Notes under the pieces: model-generated | Databases searched by the model: none | What the model was told of the DNA's origin: nothing | Seen by the model: the letters and a program-made list of their open reading frames with translations, nothing else | DNA from: Desulfobulbus sp. | GTDB taxonomy: Bacteria > Desulfobacterota > Desulfobulbia > Desulfobulbales > Desulfobulbaceae | Assembly (NCBI GenBank): GCA_009780825.1 | Contig: WQZH01000006.1 | Location: 62,001 to 126,000, forward strand | Reading direction: 5' to 3' | Length of the DNA: 64,000 bases | In this document: positions 54,303 through 62,422 of the stretch, one piece after another | How the letters are laid out: each line of letters begins with the position of its first letter | How positions within the stretch are numbered: position 1 is the stretch's first letter | Position numbers and translations under genes: made by a program

Positions 54303-55412
54303 ATGGCACGGTTGGAGATATTCAAGACAGGCAGACACACCGCCCTGGGCGGACAGGTGCTGGAGTTCAGCGAGGCCGACCTGCGGGCCACGGTCGACGC
54401 CTATGATCCGGACAAGCACGAGGCGCCCCTGGTGGTCGGCCATCCGGGCCTCGATGCCCCGGCATACGGCTGGGTCAAGGGACTGGCCTTTGCCGATGGC
54501 GTCATGATCGCCGAACCTGGCCAGGTCGATCCGGCCTTTGCCGAGATGGTCAACGCCGGCCGGTTCAAAAAAATCTCCGGCTCTTTTTATTTGCCGGACG
54601 CGCCCAACAACCCGGCTCCGGGCGTGTACTACCTGCGCCATGTTGGGTTTCTCGGCGCCCAGCCGCCGGCGGTGAAGGGGTTGAAAAATGCCAGCTTCGC
54701 CGCCAGTGAGCAAGGGGTGGTGGAGTTCGGCGACTGGGCTGACCGGGTCGAGGCCGGGCTGTTCCGCAAGCTGCGGGAATGGATGATCGGCAAGTTCGGC
54801 CTGGCGGATGCGGACCAGGCCCTGCCGGGTTGGGAGGTGGACGCGGTGCAGGAGGAGGACGCGCAGAATGATGAGGCAACCGCGGCCATGCCGGCATACG
54901 CCGAGGGCACGCAACACACACAGGAGGATGGGATGGAGACCCCGGAACAACTGGCCGCCAAGGAAGCGGCATTGCGGGAGAAGGAAGCGGCATTCGCCGA
55001 GCGCGAGGCAAAGCTGCAGCAACAGGAGCGGGCGGCGCTCCACCGGGAGCACCTGGATTTTGCCGAGGGCCTGATCAAAGAGGGCCGGCTGCTGCCGGCA
55101 CACAGGGAGCAGGCAGTGGCGATGCTGGATTGCGCCGCCACCCTCGAGGGCGGCCAGGTGGTCGAGTTCGGCGAGGGCAAGACCCTGGCCATGGGCGAGG
55201 CGCTCAAGTCGTTTCTCGCCGCTCAGCCGAAGATCGTCGAGTTCGGCGAAATCGCCAAGCCGGAAGCAGGCACAGCGGGCCAGGTCGCCTTCGCGGCCGC
55301 CCCGGGTTACACGGTGGACGCGGCAGCGCTCGAGCTGCATGCCAGGGCCGTGGCCTATCAAAGCCAGCATCCCGGCACCGAATACATGGCCGCAGTCCGG
55401 GCCGTTCAATAA
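54303..55412 (+). CDS. Prohead protease/scaffold (Mu gpI)
   Basis: A 369-aa Mu gpI-type protein. The N-terminal protease part (about 1-160) has LRATVDAYDPDKHEAPLVVGHP, KKISGSFYLPD and YYLRHVGFLGAQPPAVKGL. The C-terminal half is a scaffold rich in Glu, Ala and Lys with a coiled coil (AAKEAALREKEAAFAEREAKLQQQERAAL). An internal start at 54933 can give the scaffold alone. Confidence 0.9.
   Translation: MARLEIFKTGRHTALGGQVLEFSEADLRATVDAYDPDKHEAPLVVGHPGLDAPAYGWVKGLAFADGVMIAEPGQVDPAFAEMVNAGRFKKISGSFYLPDAPNNPAPGVYYLRHVGFLGAQPPAVKGLKNASFAASEQGVVEFGDWADRVEAGLFRKLREWMIGKFGLADADQALPGWEVDAVQEEDAQNDEATAAMPAYAEGTQHTQEDGMETPEQLAAKEAALREKEAAFAEREAKLQQQERAALHREHLDFAEGLIKEGRLLPAHREQAVAMLDCAATLEGGQVVEFGEGKTLAMGEALKSFLAAQPKIVEFGEIAKPEAGTAGQVAFAAAPGYTVDAAALELHARAVAYQSQHPGTEYMAAVRAVQ
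54933..55412 (+). CDS. Nested scaffold protein (Mu gpZ-like) from internal start
   Basis: ATG 54933 is in frame with gpI (codon 211) and has CAGGAGG placed 5-6 nt upstream, better than most starts in this operon. The product of 159 aa (METPEQLAAKEAALREKEAAF...) would be the free scaffold, as in the I/Z nested pair of Mu. Confidence 0.7.
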   Translation: METPEQLAAKEAALREKEAAFAEREAKLQQQERAALHREHLDFAEGLIKEGRLLPAHREQAVAMLDCAATLEGGQVVEFGEGKTLAMGEALKSFLAAQPKIVEFGEIAKPEAGTAGQVAFAAAPGYTVDAAALELHARAVAYQSQHPGTEYMAAVRAVQ

Positions 55413-55430
55413 CCAACGAGGAGGATCATC

Positions 55431-55775
55431 ATGTCACGACAATCTTTGCCTTTGCTGGCGCTCACCATTATCGCCACCGGCTTCATCAGCGAATACCGCT
55501 TTGTCAGTCCCGCCGCCGCTCAGGCCGGCGCGGAGGCCAACACCCTGGGCGTGGCCCGGATGGCCGCTGCCATCGGCGATGCCATCCCGGTCGATGCCAT
55601 CGGCACCGCCGTGGTCGAAACAGGCGGAGCCATCGCCGAAGGCGCCCTGGTCGAGACCGATGCCAATGGCCGGGCGGTGACCAATGACTCCGGACCGGCA
55701 GTGGCGCGGGTCTTGCCCGGCCAGGCCGCCACCGCGGCCGGGCAGTTCATCGAAGTGCTGCTCATTCCAAACTAA
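55431..55775 (+). CDS. DUF2190 family head protein
   Basis: A 114-aa protein placed between scaffold and major capsid, with alternating Ala/Gly/Val beta segments (TLGVARMAAAIGDAIPVDAIGTAVVETGGAIAEGALVETDANGRAV). DUF2190 proteins are probable capsid decoration or stabilising factors. GAGGAGG lies upstream. The hydrophobic start is part of this fold and not a signal peptide. Confidence 0.78.
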   Translation: MSRQSLPLLALTIIATGFISEYRFVSPAAAQAGAEANTLGVARMAAAIGDAIPVDAIGTAVVETGGAIAEGALVETDANGRAVTNDSGPAVARVLPGQAATAAGQFIEVLLIPN

Positions 55776-55811
55776 ACGTCACATCGTCTTTTCCTTAAGG
55801 AGGATTTTCAC

Positions 55812-56738
55812 ATGGCCATGAACGCACAAGGAGTCCGGGTCATCAACCCGATTCTCAGCACCATCGCCCAAGGCTACCTGCAGGCCGACCTGGTCGGTTC
55901 CGCTCTCTTTCCCCGGGTGCCGGTAGAAATCTCCGGCGGCCAGATCCTGGAGTTCGGCAAGGAGTCTTTCAAGCTGTACAACGCCCGCCGCGCTCCCGGC
56001 GGCTCGACCAAGCGCATCTCGTTCGGCTACCTGGGCAAGCCGTTCGCGCTCACCATTGACTCCCTCGAGGCCCCGGTGCCGCGCGAGTTCCTGCGCGACG
56101 CCAGCGTCATGCCGGGTCTCGACCTGGGGGAGAGGGCCGTCAACCTGGTCATGCGCAGCCTGCTCCTTGCTCTGGAGGTGGCGCAGGCGACCCTGGCCAC
56201 GGACCCCGCGCAGTATGACGCCAGCCACAAGATCACCCTGGCCGGCGTCTCCAAATGGAGCGACCCGGCCTCTGACCCGATCGCCCAGATGGAGAGCTAC
56301 AAGGAGGCCATCCGCCAGAGTGTCGGCATCCGGCCCAACACCCTGCTGCTCTCGGCCCAGGCCTTTTCGGCGGCCAAGACGAACGCCAAAATCCGGGAGC
56401 AGTTCAAGTACACCACCGCCGACAGCCTCACCGTCGACATGCTGGCCCGGGTCTTTGACCTCAAGCGGCTGGTGATCGGCGAGGCGGTGCTCTCCGATGA
56501 CGCCGGCACGATCTCCGATGTCTGGGGCAACAACGCGGTGCTGGCCTACGTGCCGGAGGTGCCCACATCGATGGAGGTGCCGTCCTACGGCTACACCTAC
56601 ACCATGAACGGCCACCCGCTGGTCGAGGAGCCGTATTACGACAACAACGCCAAGTCCTGGGTCTATGGCGTCAGCTTCGAGCGGGCGCCGGTCCTGAGCG
56701 GCATCACCTCGGGCTTTTTGATCCAGGGCATCAAGTAG
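55812..56738 (+). CDS. Major capsid protein (Mu gpT position)
   Basis: A 308-aa protein expected to form the icosahedral shell. It has GYLQADLVGSALFPRVPVEISGGQILEFGKE and DSLEAPVPREFLRDA in the N-arm, and an A-domain ending VWGNNAVLAYVPEVPTSMEVPSYGYTY and WVYGVSFERAPVLSG. AAGGAGG precedes ATG 55812. It is intact, with a codon pattern like the rest of the head module. Confidence 0.87.
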   Translation: MAMNAQGVRVINPILSTIAQGYLQADLVGSALFPRVPVEISGGQILEFGKESFKLYNARRAPGGSTKRISFGYLGKPFALTIDSLEAPVPREFLRDASVMPGLDLGERAVNLVMRSLLLALEVAQATLATDPAQYDASHKITLAGVSKWSDPASDPIAQMESYKEAIRQSVGIRPNTLLLSAQAFSAAKTNAKIREQFKYTTADSLTVDMLARVFDLKRLVIGEAVLSDDAGTISDVWGNNAVLAYVPEVPTSMEVPSYGYTYTMNGHPLVEEPYYDNNAKSWVYGVSFERAPVLSGITSGFLIQGIK

Positions 56739-56747
56739 GAGGCCGCC

Positions 56748-57047
56748 ATGACTCGATACAAGGTGCTGGAACCGCTGGCCGCCGACCGCGTTTACCAGCC
56801 AGGAGAGATGGTGGAACTCGGCGAAGCGGATGGAGCTTGGCTGCTCAAATCAGGGGTGGTCGGGGAGATGACCGGCTCCCCGAGCCCCGGCTCTTCCGGA
56901 ACCGACAAGCCAACCGCGGCCGCGGACCTGATCGCTGTGGTCAAACAGACGGCCTCGGTGGGGGCGCTTGACAACCTGGCCGCCGGCGAGACCCGCAAGA
57001 CGGTGCTCGATGCCATTGCGGCCCGCCGCAAGGAGATCGGGGGGTAG
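56748..57047 (+). CDS. Small head protein (Mu gp35-like)
   Basis: A 99-aa protein with KVLEPLAADRVYQPGEMVELGEADGAWLLKSGVV at the N-terminus, a Pro/Ser/Gly linker and a helical end. It is in the gp35 slot between capsid and gp36. It may be a decoration or head-completion factor. GGAGG precedes the ATG. Confidence 0.72.
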   Translation: MTRYKVLEPLAADRVYQPGEMVELGEADGAWLLKSGVVGEMTGSPSPGSSGTDKPTAAADLIAVVKQTASVGALDNLAAGETRKTVLDAIAARRKEIGG

Positions 57048-57049
57048 CC

Positions 57050-57478
57050 ATGTACTGCGCTGCGAGCGATATCCTGACCATCATGCCGGAAACCGACCTG
57101 ATCGAGCTGACCGACGATACCATCCCGCCGGCCGATGTCAAGGTGGCGGTGGTCGACCGGGCGGTCTCGGATGCCGGCGAGCTGATCGACGGCTATCTCC
57201 GGGGCCGCTACAGGCTGCCGCTCTCGCCGGTGCCCGGGCTGCTCAACACCCTGGCCGCCGATATTGCTGTGTATCGGCTCTATGCCCGCCGGCTGCGGCT
57301 CACCCCGCCCGAGACCGTGACCGAACGGTACAAAAACGCCCTGAAGCTCCTGGAACTGATCCAGGCCGGCAAGGTGGCGCTGGGCGCGGACACAGGCGGC
57401 GTGCTGGAAGCGACCGGCGGACCGCGGTTCACAACCTCTGGCCGGGTGTTCAGCCAGGAGACCTTGAGGGATTACTGA
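57050..57478 (+). CDS. Head-tail connector protein gp36 (DUF1320)
   Basis: A 142-aa protein with CAASDILTIMPETDLIELTDD at the start and DGYLRGRYRLPLSPVPGLLNTLAADIAVYRLYARR, the DUF1320 hallmark. It forms part of the connector. A palindromic repeat starts 32 bp after its stop. Confidence 0.88.
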   Translation: MYCAASDILTIMPETDLIELTDDTIPPADVKVAVVDRAVSDAGELIDGYLRGRYRLPLSPVPGLLNTLAADIAVYRLYARRLRLTPPETVTERYKNALKLLELIQAGKVALGADTGGVLEATGGPRFTTSGRVFSQETLRDY

Positions 57479-57510
57479 TACGGCCATGCGTCCTTGTTGC
57501 ATCTTTCGTT

Positions 57511-57580
57511 TGTCATTTCGACCGCAGGGAGAAATCTCCCAGGGAACAGATTTCTCGTCGCTGCACTCCTCGAAATGACA
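57511..57580. repeat. Palindromic repeat in the prophage, copy B
   Basis: TGTCATTTCGACC...GGAGAAATCTCC on the left and AGATTTCTCGTCGCTGC...CCTCGAAATGACA on the right form a near-complete inverted repeat of about 70 bp, in the same arm order as the islet copies. It lies in the only gap between gp36 and gp37. Confidence 0.8.
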
Positions 57581-57625
57581 GAACAAAACAATGTTCAGTG
57601 AGCAGCGCGCTTTTAGAGACTACTG

Positions 57626-58156
57626 ATGCTCAACCAGATTGAAGACGCCATCGTCGCCCTGATCAAGGCAAAACTCGCGGCCGCGGCCGGCAAGGTGGCT
57701 GTGCAGAAAGGCGTGGAAGGCATCCCGCAGCCGGCGGTCTATGTCTCCACCGAGGCGGGCCGGTTCGAGAAGGTGACCTTCTCGAGCTACAAGCATGAGC
57801 TGACCATCTATGTGGACATCGTCTTCTCCTACCGGGGCGCGGATGACGCCAACCGGCGCAAGGGGATCTACCTGATCCTGGAGGGCGTGCTCCAGGCGCT
57901 CTTGTTGCAGGATCTCGGCCTGGCCATCAAACCGCTGGTCCCGAAGAACTGGCGGAACACCACGGTCGAGGAGCTGCGCCAGCAAGGGCTGCTCGCCTTT
58001 TCCCTGGAATTGGCCACCTCCTACACCATCAGCCGCGCCGCCAGCGACGAGGAGGCGGCCGCGCCGGATCTGCTGACCGTGGGCCTGAACTACTATCTCA
58101 CCCCGGGTGACGACATCGCCGACGCCGTCGACCTGGTTACCCTGTCCGGCGATTGA
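57626..58156 (+). CDS. Tail completion protein gp37 (DUF1834)
   Basis: A 176-aa protein with NQIEDAIVALIKAKLAAAAGKVAVQKGVEG, a beta-rich centre (FEKVTFSSYKHELTIYVDIVFSYRG) and YTISRAASDEEA, matching DUF1834. It is a head-tail joining or terminator protein. The start follows the repeat region by 45 bp with no strong ribosome site (ACTACTGATG). The insertion may therefore have altered its translation. Confidence 0.83.
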   Translation: MLNQIEDAIVALIKAKLAAAAGKVAVQKGVEGIPQPAVYVSTEAGRFEKVTFSSYKHELTIYVDIVFSYRGADDANRRKGIYLILEGVLQALLLQDLGLAIKPLVPKNWRNTTVEELRQQGLLAFSLELATSYTISRAASDEEAAAPDLLTVGLNYYLTPGDDIADAVDLVTLSGD

Positions 58157-58167
58157 AGGAGTCTTGT

Positions 58168-58350
58168 ATGACCATGATCCGCGTCAAAGCCGCGCCCGGG
58201 CAACGCTGCCCGATGGAGCATAATCCCAGGGAGTACATCACGGACGACCCGGCCGGGATCGAGGTGGCGGAGTCCGCCTACATCCTGCGCCTGATCAAAG
58301 ACGGCTCCCTGGTTGTCGTTACCCCGAAAAAAGCCAAGGGAGGTGCCTGA
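58168..58350 (+). CDS. Small tail protein gp38 (DUF2635)
   Basis: A 60-aa protein (MTMIRVKAAPGQRCPMEHNPREYITDD...YILRLIKDGSLVVV) typical of DUF2635, always just upstream of the sheath gene in Mu-like phages. AAGGAG lies upstream of ATG 58168. The stop overlaps the sheath start by 1 bp. Confidence 0.82.
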   Translation: MTMIRVKAAPGQRCPMEHNPREYITDDPAGIEVAESAYILRLIKDGSLVVVTPKKAKGGA

Positions 58351-59774
58351 TGGCCTCGAAAAATATCACCTTTGACGCCATCCCGGCCTCGATCCGCAAG
58401 CCGGGCAAATATCTCGAGTTCAACACCCGGCTGGCGGTCCGCACCTTGCCGGCCAACCAGCAGCAGATGCTGATCATCGCCCAGCGGCTGGCTGCCGGCA
58501 GCGTGCCGGCGCTGACCCCGACCCGGATCTTTGCCGATAAAGAGGCCGCCGACGCCTTTGGGATCGGCAGCATGGCCCACCGGATGTGCCGGGCCGCCAT
58601 CACCGCCAACCCCTACCTGCAGCTCACGGTCTGCGCCCTGGATGATGCCGCGGGCACGGCTGCCGTCGGCACGGTGGGGCTGGTCGGCGAATGCACGGAA
58701 TCGGGCACGCTCGCCCTCTGGCTCGGCAACGACCGCATCGAGATCGCCGTGACCGCGAGCCAGCCGGCCACGGCGGTGGCTGCCGCGCTCAAGGCCGCCC
58801 TGGACGGCAAGCCCGACCTGCCGGCTGCGGCGCGGGTCTCGGAATCGGTGCTCACCCTGACCGCGCTGCACCAAGGCACGGTGGGTAATCGGATCGGCCT
58901 GGCCTGCGAGCTGACCGCCAAGGGCATGGTGGTGACTCTGTCCGGCCCGACCCTGTCCGGCGGCGTCATTGACCCGAACATCGCCGACGCCTTGGCCGCG
59001 GTCTTTGGCGCCCAGTACGATGTGATCTGCACGCCCTACGCCGACCAGGCCGGTTTGACCGCCCTGCGCACCCATCTCGATAAGGTCTCCGGTCCGCTGG
59101 AACTGCGGCCGGGCGTGGGCATCGCCGGAATCGACACCGCCCTGGCCATGGCCACCACTCTGGCCGGACAGATCAACTCCGGCCGGATCCTGATCGCCTA
59201 TCTGCGCGGCACCAGGTCTCCCGGTTACGAGCTGGCCGCCGCCTATGCGGCGATGGTGGCCTGGGAGGAAGACCCGGCCCGGCCGCTCAACACCCTGGCC
59301 TTGACAGGCATTGCCGCGCCGCCGATCGACCAGCGCCTCTCCCGGACCGAGCAGGAAAGCTGCCTGAACAACGGCATCGCCCCGTTGGAGGTCGGCCCGG
59401 GCGAGCTGGCGCAGATCGTGCGGGCCATCACCACCTATACCCTCGATCCCCAGGGGATCATTGACATCGCCTTGCTCGACCTGACCACCATCCGCACCCT
59501 GGACTATGTGCGCAAGGCCTGCCGCGATCGGATCAGCCTGCGCTTCCCCCGGGAGAAGCTGTCTGCCCGCACCGCCGACAAGGTGCGGACCGAGCTGTTG
59601 GATGTGCTGCTCAAGCTCGAAGAGCTGGAGATCGTCGAGGAGGTGATGGCCAACAAGGACGGGCTGCTGGTGGAGCGGGATCTCGTGGACCCCAACCGGC
59701 TGAATGCCAAGATCCCCGCCGACGTGGTCAACGGCCTGCATGTCTTTGCCGGCCGCATCGACCTCTTGCTGTAG
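58350..59774 (+). CDS. Contractile tail sheath protein (Mu gpL)
   Basis: A 474-aa sheath subunit with FDAIPASIRKPGKYLEFNTRLAVRTLPANQQQMLIIAQRLA at the N-terminus, inserted domains in the middle and the conserved C-terminal handshake region (LDYVRKACRDRISLRFPREKLS, DVVNGLHVFAGRIDLLL). It shows that the phage had a contractile (myovirus) tail. Confidence 0.9.
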   Translation: MASKNITFDAIPASIRKPGKYLEFNTRLAVRTLPANQQQMLIIAQRLAAGSVPALTPTRIFADKEAADAFGIGSMAHRMCRAAITANPYLQLTVCALDDAAGTAAVGTVGLVGECTESGTLALWLGNDRIEIAVTASQPATAVAAALKAALDGKPDLPAAARVSESVLTLTALHQGTVGNRIGLACELTAKGMVVTLSGPTLSGGVIDPNIADALAAVFGAQYDVICTPYADQAGLTALRTHLDKVSGPLELRPGVGIAGIDTALAMATTLAGQINSGRILIAYLRGTRSPGYELAAAYAAMVAWEEDPARPLNTLALTGIAAPPIDQRLSRTEQESCLNNGIAPLEVGPGELAQIVRAITTYTLDPQGIIDIALLDLTTIRTLDYVRKACRDRISLRFPREKLSARTADKVRTELLDVLLKLEELEIVEEVMANKDGLLVERDLVDPNRLNAKIPADVVNGLHVFAGRIDLLL

Positions 59775-59782
59775 GGGCTTCC

Positions 59783-59815
59783 TGTCATTTCGAGGAGCGC
59801 AGCAACGAGAAATCT
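59783..59815. repeat. Half palindromic repeat in the prophage, copy C
   Basis: TGTCATTTCGAGGAGCGC...GAGAAATCT is a single arm of the same repeat, placed between the sheath stop and the tube gene's ribosome site. Confidence 0.7.
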
Positions 59816-59838
59816 TGCCGTTAAAGGAGAATTAAACC

Positions 59839-60195
59839 ATGTCTGAATACGTGTTGAGCGTCCTGCTTGAGGTCAACGGGCAGAACATCGAGGATTTCAA
59901 GGAGGTCAGCGAGGGCGAGCACGAGGTCGCCAAGCAGATCAACCTGATGAACACCACCGGTTTCGGGAAGACCACGCCCCGGCATACGGTCGAGGTGAGC
60001 TATGTGGTGCCGGCGGACAAGCCCGAGTTCAATTTTGAGTCGGTGCAGAACGGCACCCTGACCATCGACAAGAAGAACGGAGTCCGGACCACCTACACCG
60101 GCGTCTCCACCCTCAAGATCGGCGCCACCAAGTATGACGGCGAGAACGAGGCGGTCCGGACCATAACATTAGGCGCCACGGGCAAGGTGGGATGA
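59839..60195 (+). CDS. Tail tube protein (Mu gpM)
   Basis: A 118-aa protein with VLSVLLEVNGQNIEDFKEVSEGEHEVAKQINLMNTTGFGKTTPRHTVEVSYVVP, the Mu-type tube fold, directly after the sheath gene. It polymerises as the inner tail tube. AAAGGAG lies upstream of the ATG. Confidence 0.87.
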   Translation: MSEYVLSVLLEVNGQNIEDFKEVSEGEHEVAKQINLMNTTGFGKTTPRHTVEVSYVVPADKPEFNFESVQNGTLTIDKKNGVRTTYTGVSTLKIGATKYDGENEAVRTITLGATGKVG

Positions 60196-60548
60196 TGCGT
60201 ACAACCGGACAATTGCCGCAAGGCATCGTAATCGATGGCGTACTGTATCGTGACTTTGAGCTGCGCGAGCAACTCGTTGGCGACGAGATCGAGGTGCTGG
60301 AGTCGGATGACGGGCCGCGGGCGGCCAAGAACGACTCCTTTTTCGGCGCCTGCATCATGGCTCGGAGGCTCACCCTGGCCGGGTTGGGCAAACCGGTGGC
60401 CCCGGCGATGATCATGGCTATGACCACCAGCGATTTCGCGCATCTGGTCAAGGCCAGCCAAGCAACGATGGCCAAAAGGGACTCGTTTCGAGACGCGGCT
60501 CAAGCCGCGCCGGATGCTCTGTCTGGCACTGATGCAACTGGGGTTTGA
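60192..60548 (+). CDS. Tail assembly chaperone gp41
   Basis: A 118-aa protein of the Mu gp41 family (GIVIDGVLYRDFELREQLVGDEIEVLE, SFFGACIMARRLTLAGLG). It acts on the tape measure during tail assembly, like lambda gpG. Its start overlaps the tube stop (ATGA-type). The last 24 codons overlap a second open frame that may be reached by frameshifting (see 60192-60672). Confidence 0.85.
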   Translation: MMRTTGQLPQGIVIDGVLYRDFELREQLVGDEIEVLESDDGPRAAKNDSFFGACIMARRLTLAGLGKPVAPAMIMAMTTSDFAHLVKASQATMAKRDSFRDAAQAAPDALSGTDATGV

Positions 60549-60672
60549 CGAGGCCACGGCCGCGGCCATGCCGGAAAACGTGGCCATGGCCTGGCTGGAG
60601 GCGCATCGGGAACTGCGCAATACAGCGAAAAAGAAGCGGTACAAGGTATTGAGGAACAAGGGCGATGGCTGA
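60192..60672 (+). CDS. Frameshift-extended tail chaperone (gp41-41', lambda GT analogue)
   Basis: The frame +1 to gp41 (equal to -2) stays open to TGA 60670-60672 and encodes FETRLKPRRMLCLALMQLG, then FDEATAAAMPENVAMAWLEAHRELR. That is a sensible helical domain with no start of its own. Slippage candidates are AAA-A at 60474-60477 (GCC AAA AGG) and TTT-C at 60486-60489 (TCG TTT CGA), either giving +1. Mu is known to use a -2 shift at this gene pair, so the geometry matches. The product would be about 159 aa. Confidence 0.65.
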
Positions 60673-62422
60673 GAACATGCGGGCTTATCTGGAGCTGATG
60701 GGCAAGTCGGACGGGCTGCGCAGCGAGCTGAACAGCTCAAAGAGCGCCGTCAGCCGCTTTACCTCCGCTGCCCGCAGCGAGTTTGCCTCCCTGCGGGGCA
60801 CGATGGGCTCGCTCACCGGCCAGTTGGCCGCCCTGGGCGTCAGCTTCAGCGCGCTCAAAACCTTGTCCGCCTCGGCGGGGCTCGACAAGGACCTCACCCG
60901 CACCAGGCGCTTTGCCCGCGCCACTGCCGGGGAGATGGCCAACTTGCGTAAAGAACTGTGGGGCATGTCCCGGACAACCGGCAGACCGCTCGAGGAACTG
61001 CAGGCCGGCTTCGACAACCTGCTGGAAAAGGGGCTGGACTGGAAACAGGCCATGGAGTCGATCAGGGCAGGCAATATCGGCGCCACCGCCCGCACCGCGG
61101 AGATCGCTACCATGAACGAGGCCTTCGCGGCCGGGGCCCAGGCCTTTAATATCGATTTGGCCCAACCCGGCAAGGCCGTGGAGATGCTCGACAAGATGGC
61201 TGTGGCCGCCGACAAGGGCCAGTCCCCGCTCCAGGATCTGGCCGCCATCTTCAGCCAGTTCGGGCGGGCCGCGGCCACTGCCGGCCTCTCCTTCGACAAG
61301 ACCCTGGGGTTCATCGAGGGATTGTCGCAGGCGGAGCAGGCCCCGGAACGGCTGGCAGCCCTGACCGGCCGCGTCACCCGGGTGTTTTCTTCCAGGCGCT
61401 ACATGAAATATGCCCAGCAGGCCACCGGCGTGAGATTCTTCGACAAGAAGACGGGCGAGCGCCGTGACGCCACGGATGTCCTCGCCGACCTCAAGAAGAA
61501 ATACGACAGTAAAGCGAATGATAAGCAGCGGACCGCGTTCCTGCAAAAGGCCTTTGGCCGCGCCGATGAAGACTCCGAGTTTGCCCTGAAAAAACTGTTT
61601 GAGGGCGACGGCATCAGCAAAATGACGGAGATCAGCAAGCAGCTCGGCAGTGCCGGCGGCACCATCAATCGGGATCTGGGCGAGGCTGGTTCCACCTTGT
61701 CCGGCACGATCGCCAAAATCCAGGTTAAGCTGCGCGAGGCAGCCGACGACTTCTCCCAGCCGATCAACGACACCTTAAATAACCTGCTCAAGTGGACCCA
61801 GGACGGCAAGGACAAGGGCGGGCTGGGGCTGGACGGCAAGGATATGCTGGGCTGGGGCGCGGGCGGCATTGCCGGGGTGGCGGCGCTTACCCGGTACGGC
61901 GGCAAGGCGGTGTCAAAGTTGCTGTCCGGGGCCACTGGCTTGGCCGCCGGAGTTGGGCAGGGCAAGGCCCTGCAAGCCATGGCCGGGGTCACCCCGGTGT
62001 TCGTGGTCAATATGCCGGGCAGTGGCTTTGGCGATCTGCCCGGAGCGCCGTCAGCCGGAACTTCGGTTCCAGCTCCAGCCGCGGGCAAGGTCGGCGTCAT
62101 GGGCCGCCTCGGCCAGGCCGGGCAATTGGTGGGATCCTTTGCCGGCGGTTATGCCATCGGCACCGGCATCAACCAGGTGCTCGGACATGTCGCCGGTGAA
62201 TCGACCGACGGCAAATACGGCGGCGAAGGCTGGCTGGGCAATCTGATCTACGACCTGATCCATCCCGAGGAGCAGGAAATCAAGAACGAGGTGGTCATGA
62301 ACATCTCCATCGACAAGGACGGCCGGGTGACATCCAGCACCAATGATGCCAACACCCAGACCCAGATCAATGTCGACCGGCGGGGCCGCTTCGGCAGCTA
62401 CGGCGCGACCGCGGAGGACTGA
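60665..62422 (+). CDS. Tail tape measure protein (Mu gp42)
   Basis: A 585-aa protein with helical N-terminus (MRAYLELMGKSDGLRSELNSSKSAVSRF), a central TP901-like core (FARATAGEMANLRKELWGMSRTTGRPLEELQAGFDNL), and hydrophobic helices near 415-450 and 500-520. It sets tail length and may form the DNA channel. It overlaps the end of the gp41 extension by 8 bp, the normal arrangement. Confidence 0.9.
   Translation: MAENMRAYLELMGKSDGLRSELNSSKSAVSRFTSAARSEFASLRGTMGSLTGQLAALGVSFSALKTLSASAGLDKDLTRTRRFARATAGEMANLRKELWGMSRTTGRPLEELQAGFDNLLEKGLDWKQAMESIRAGNIGATARTAEIATMNEAFAAGAQAFNIDLAQPGKAVEMLDKMAVAADKGQSPLQDLAAIFSQFGRAAATAGLSFDKTLGFIEGLSQAEQAPERLAALTGRVTRVFSSRRYMKYAQQATGVRFFDKKTGERRDATDVLADLKKKYDSKANDKQRTAFLQKAFGRADEDSEFALKKLFEGDGISKMTEISKQLGSAGGTINRDLGEAGSTLSGTIAKIQVKLREAADDFSQPINDTLNNLLKWTQDGKDKGGLGLDGKDMLGWGAGGIAGVAALTRYGGKAVSKLLSGATGLAAGVGQGKALQAMAGVTPVFVVNMPGSGFGDLPGAPSAGTSVPAPAAGKVGVMGRLGQAGQLVGSFAGGYAIGTGINQVLGHVAGESTDGKYGGEGWLGNLIYDLIHPEEQEIKNEVVMNISIDKDGRVTSSTNDANTQTQINVDRRGRFGSYGATAED

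Noticed and set aside
50723..59741. Several 370-510 codon minus-strand frames (50723-52261, 54288-55409, 58278-59741)
   Set aside because: They mirror the portal, protease and sheath genes, which have family signatures and overlapping starts and stops on the plus strand.
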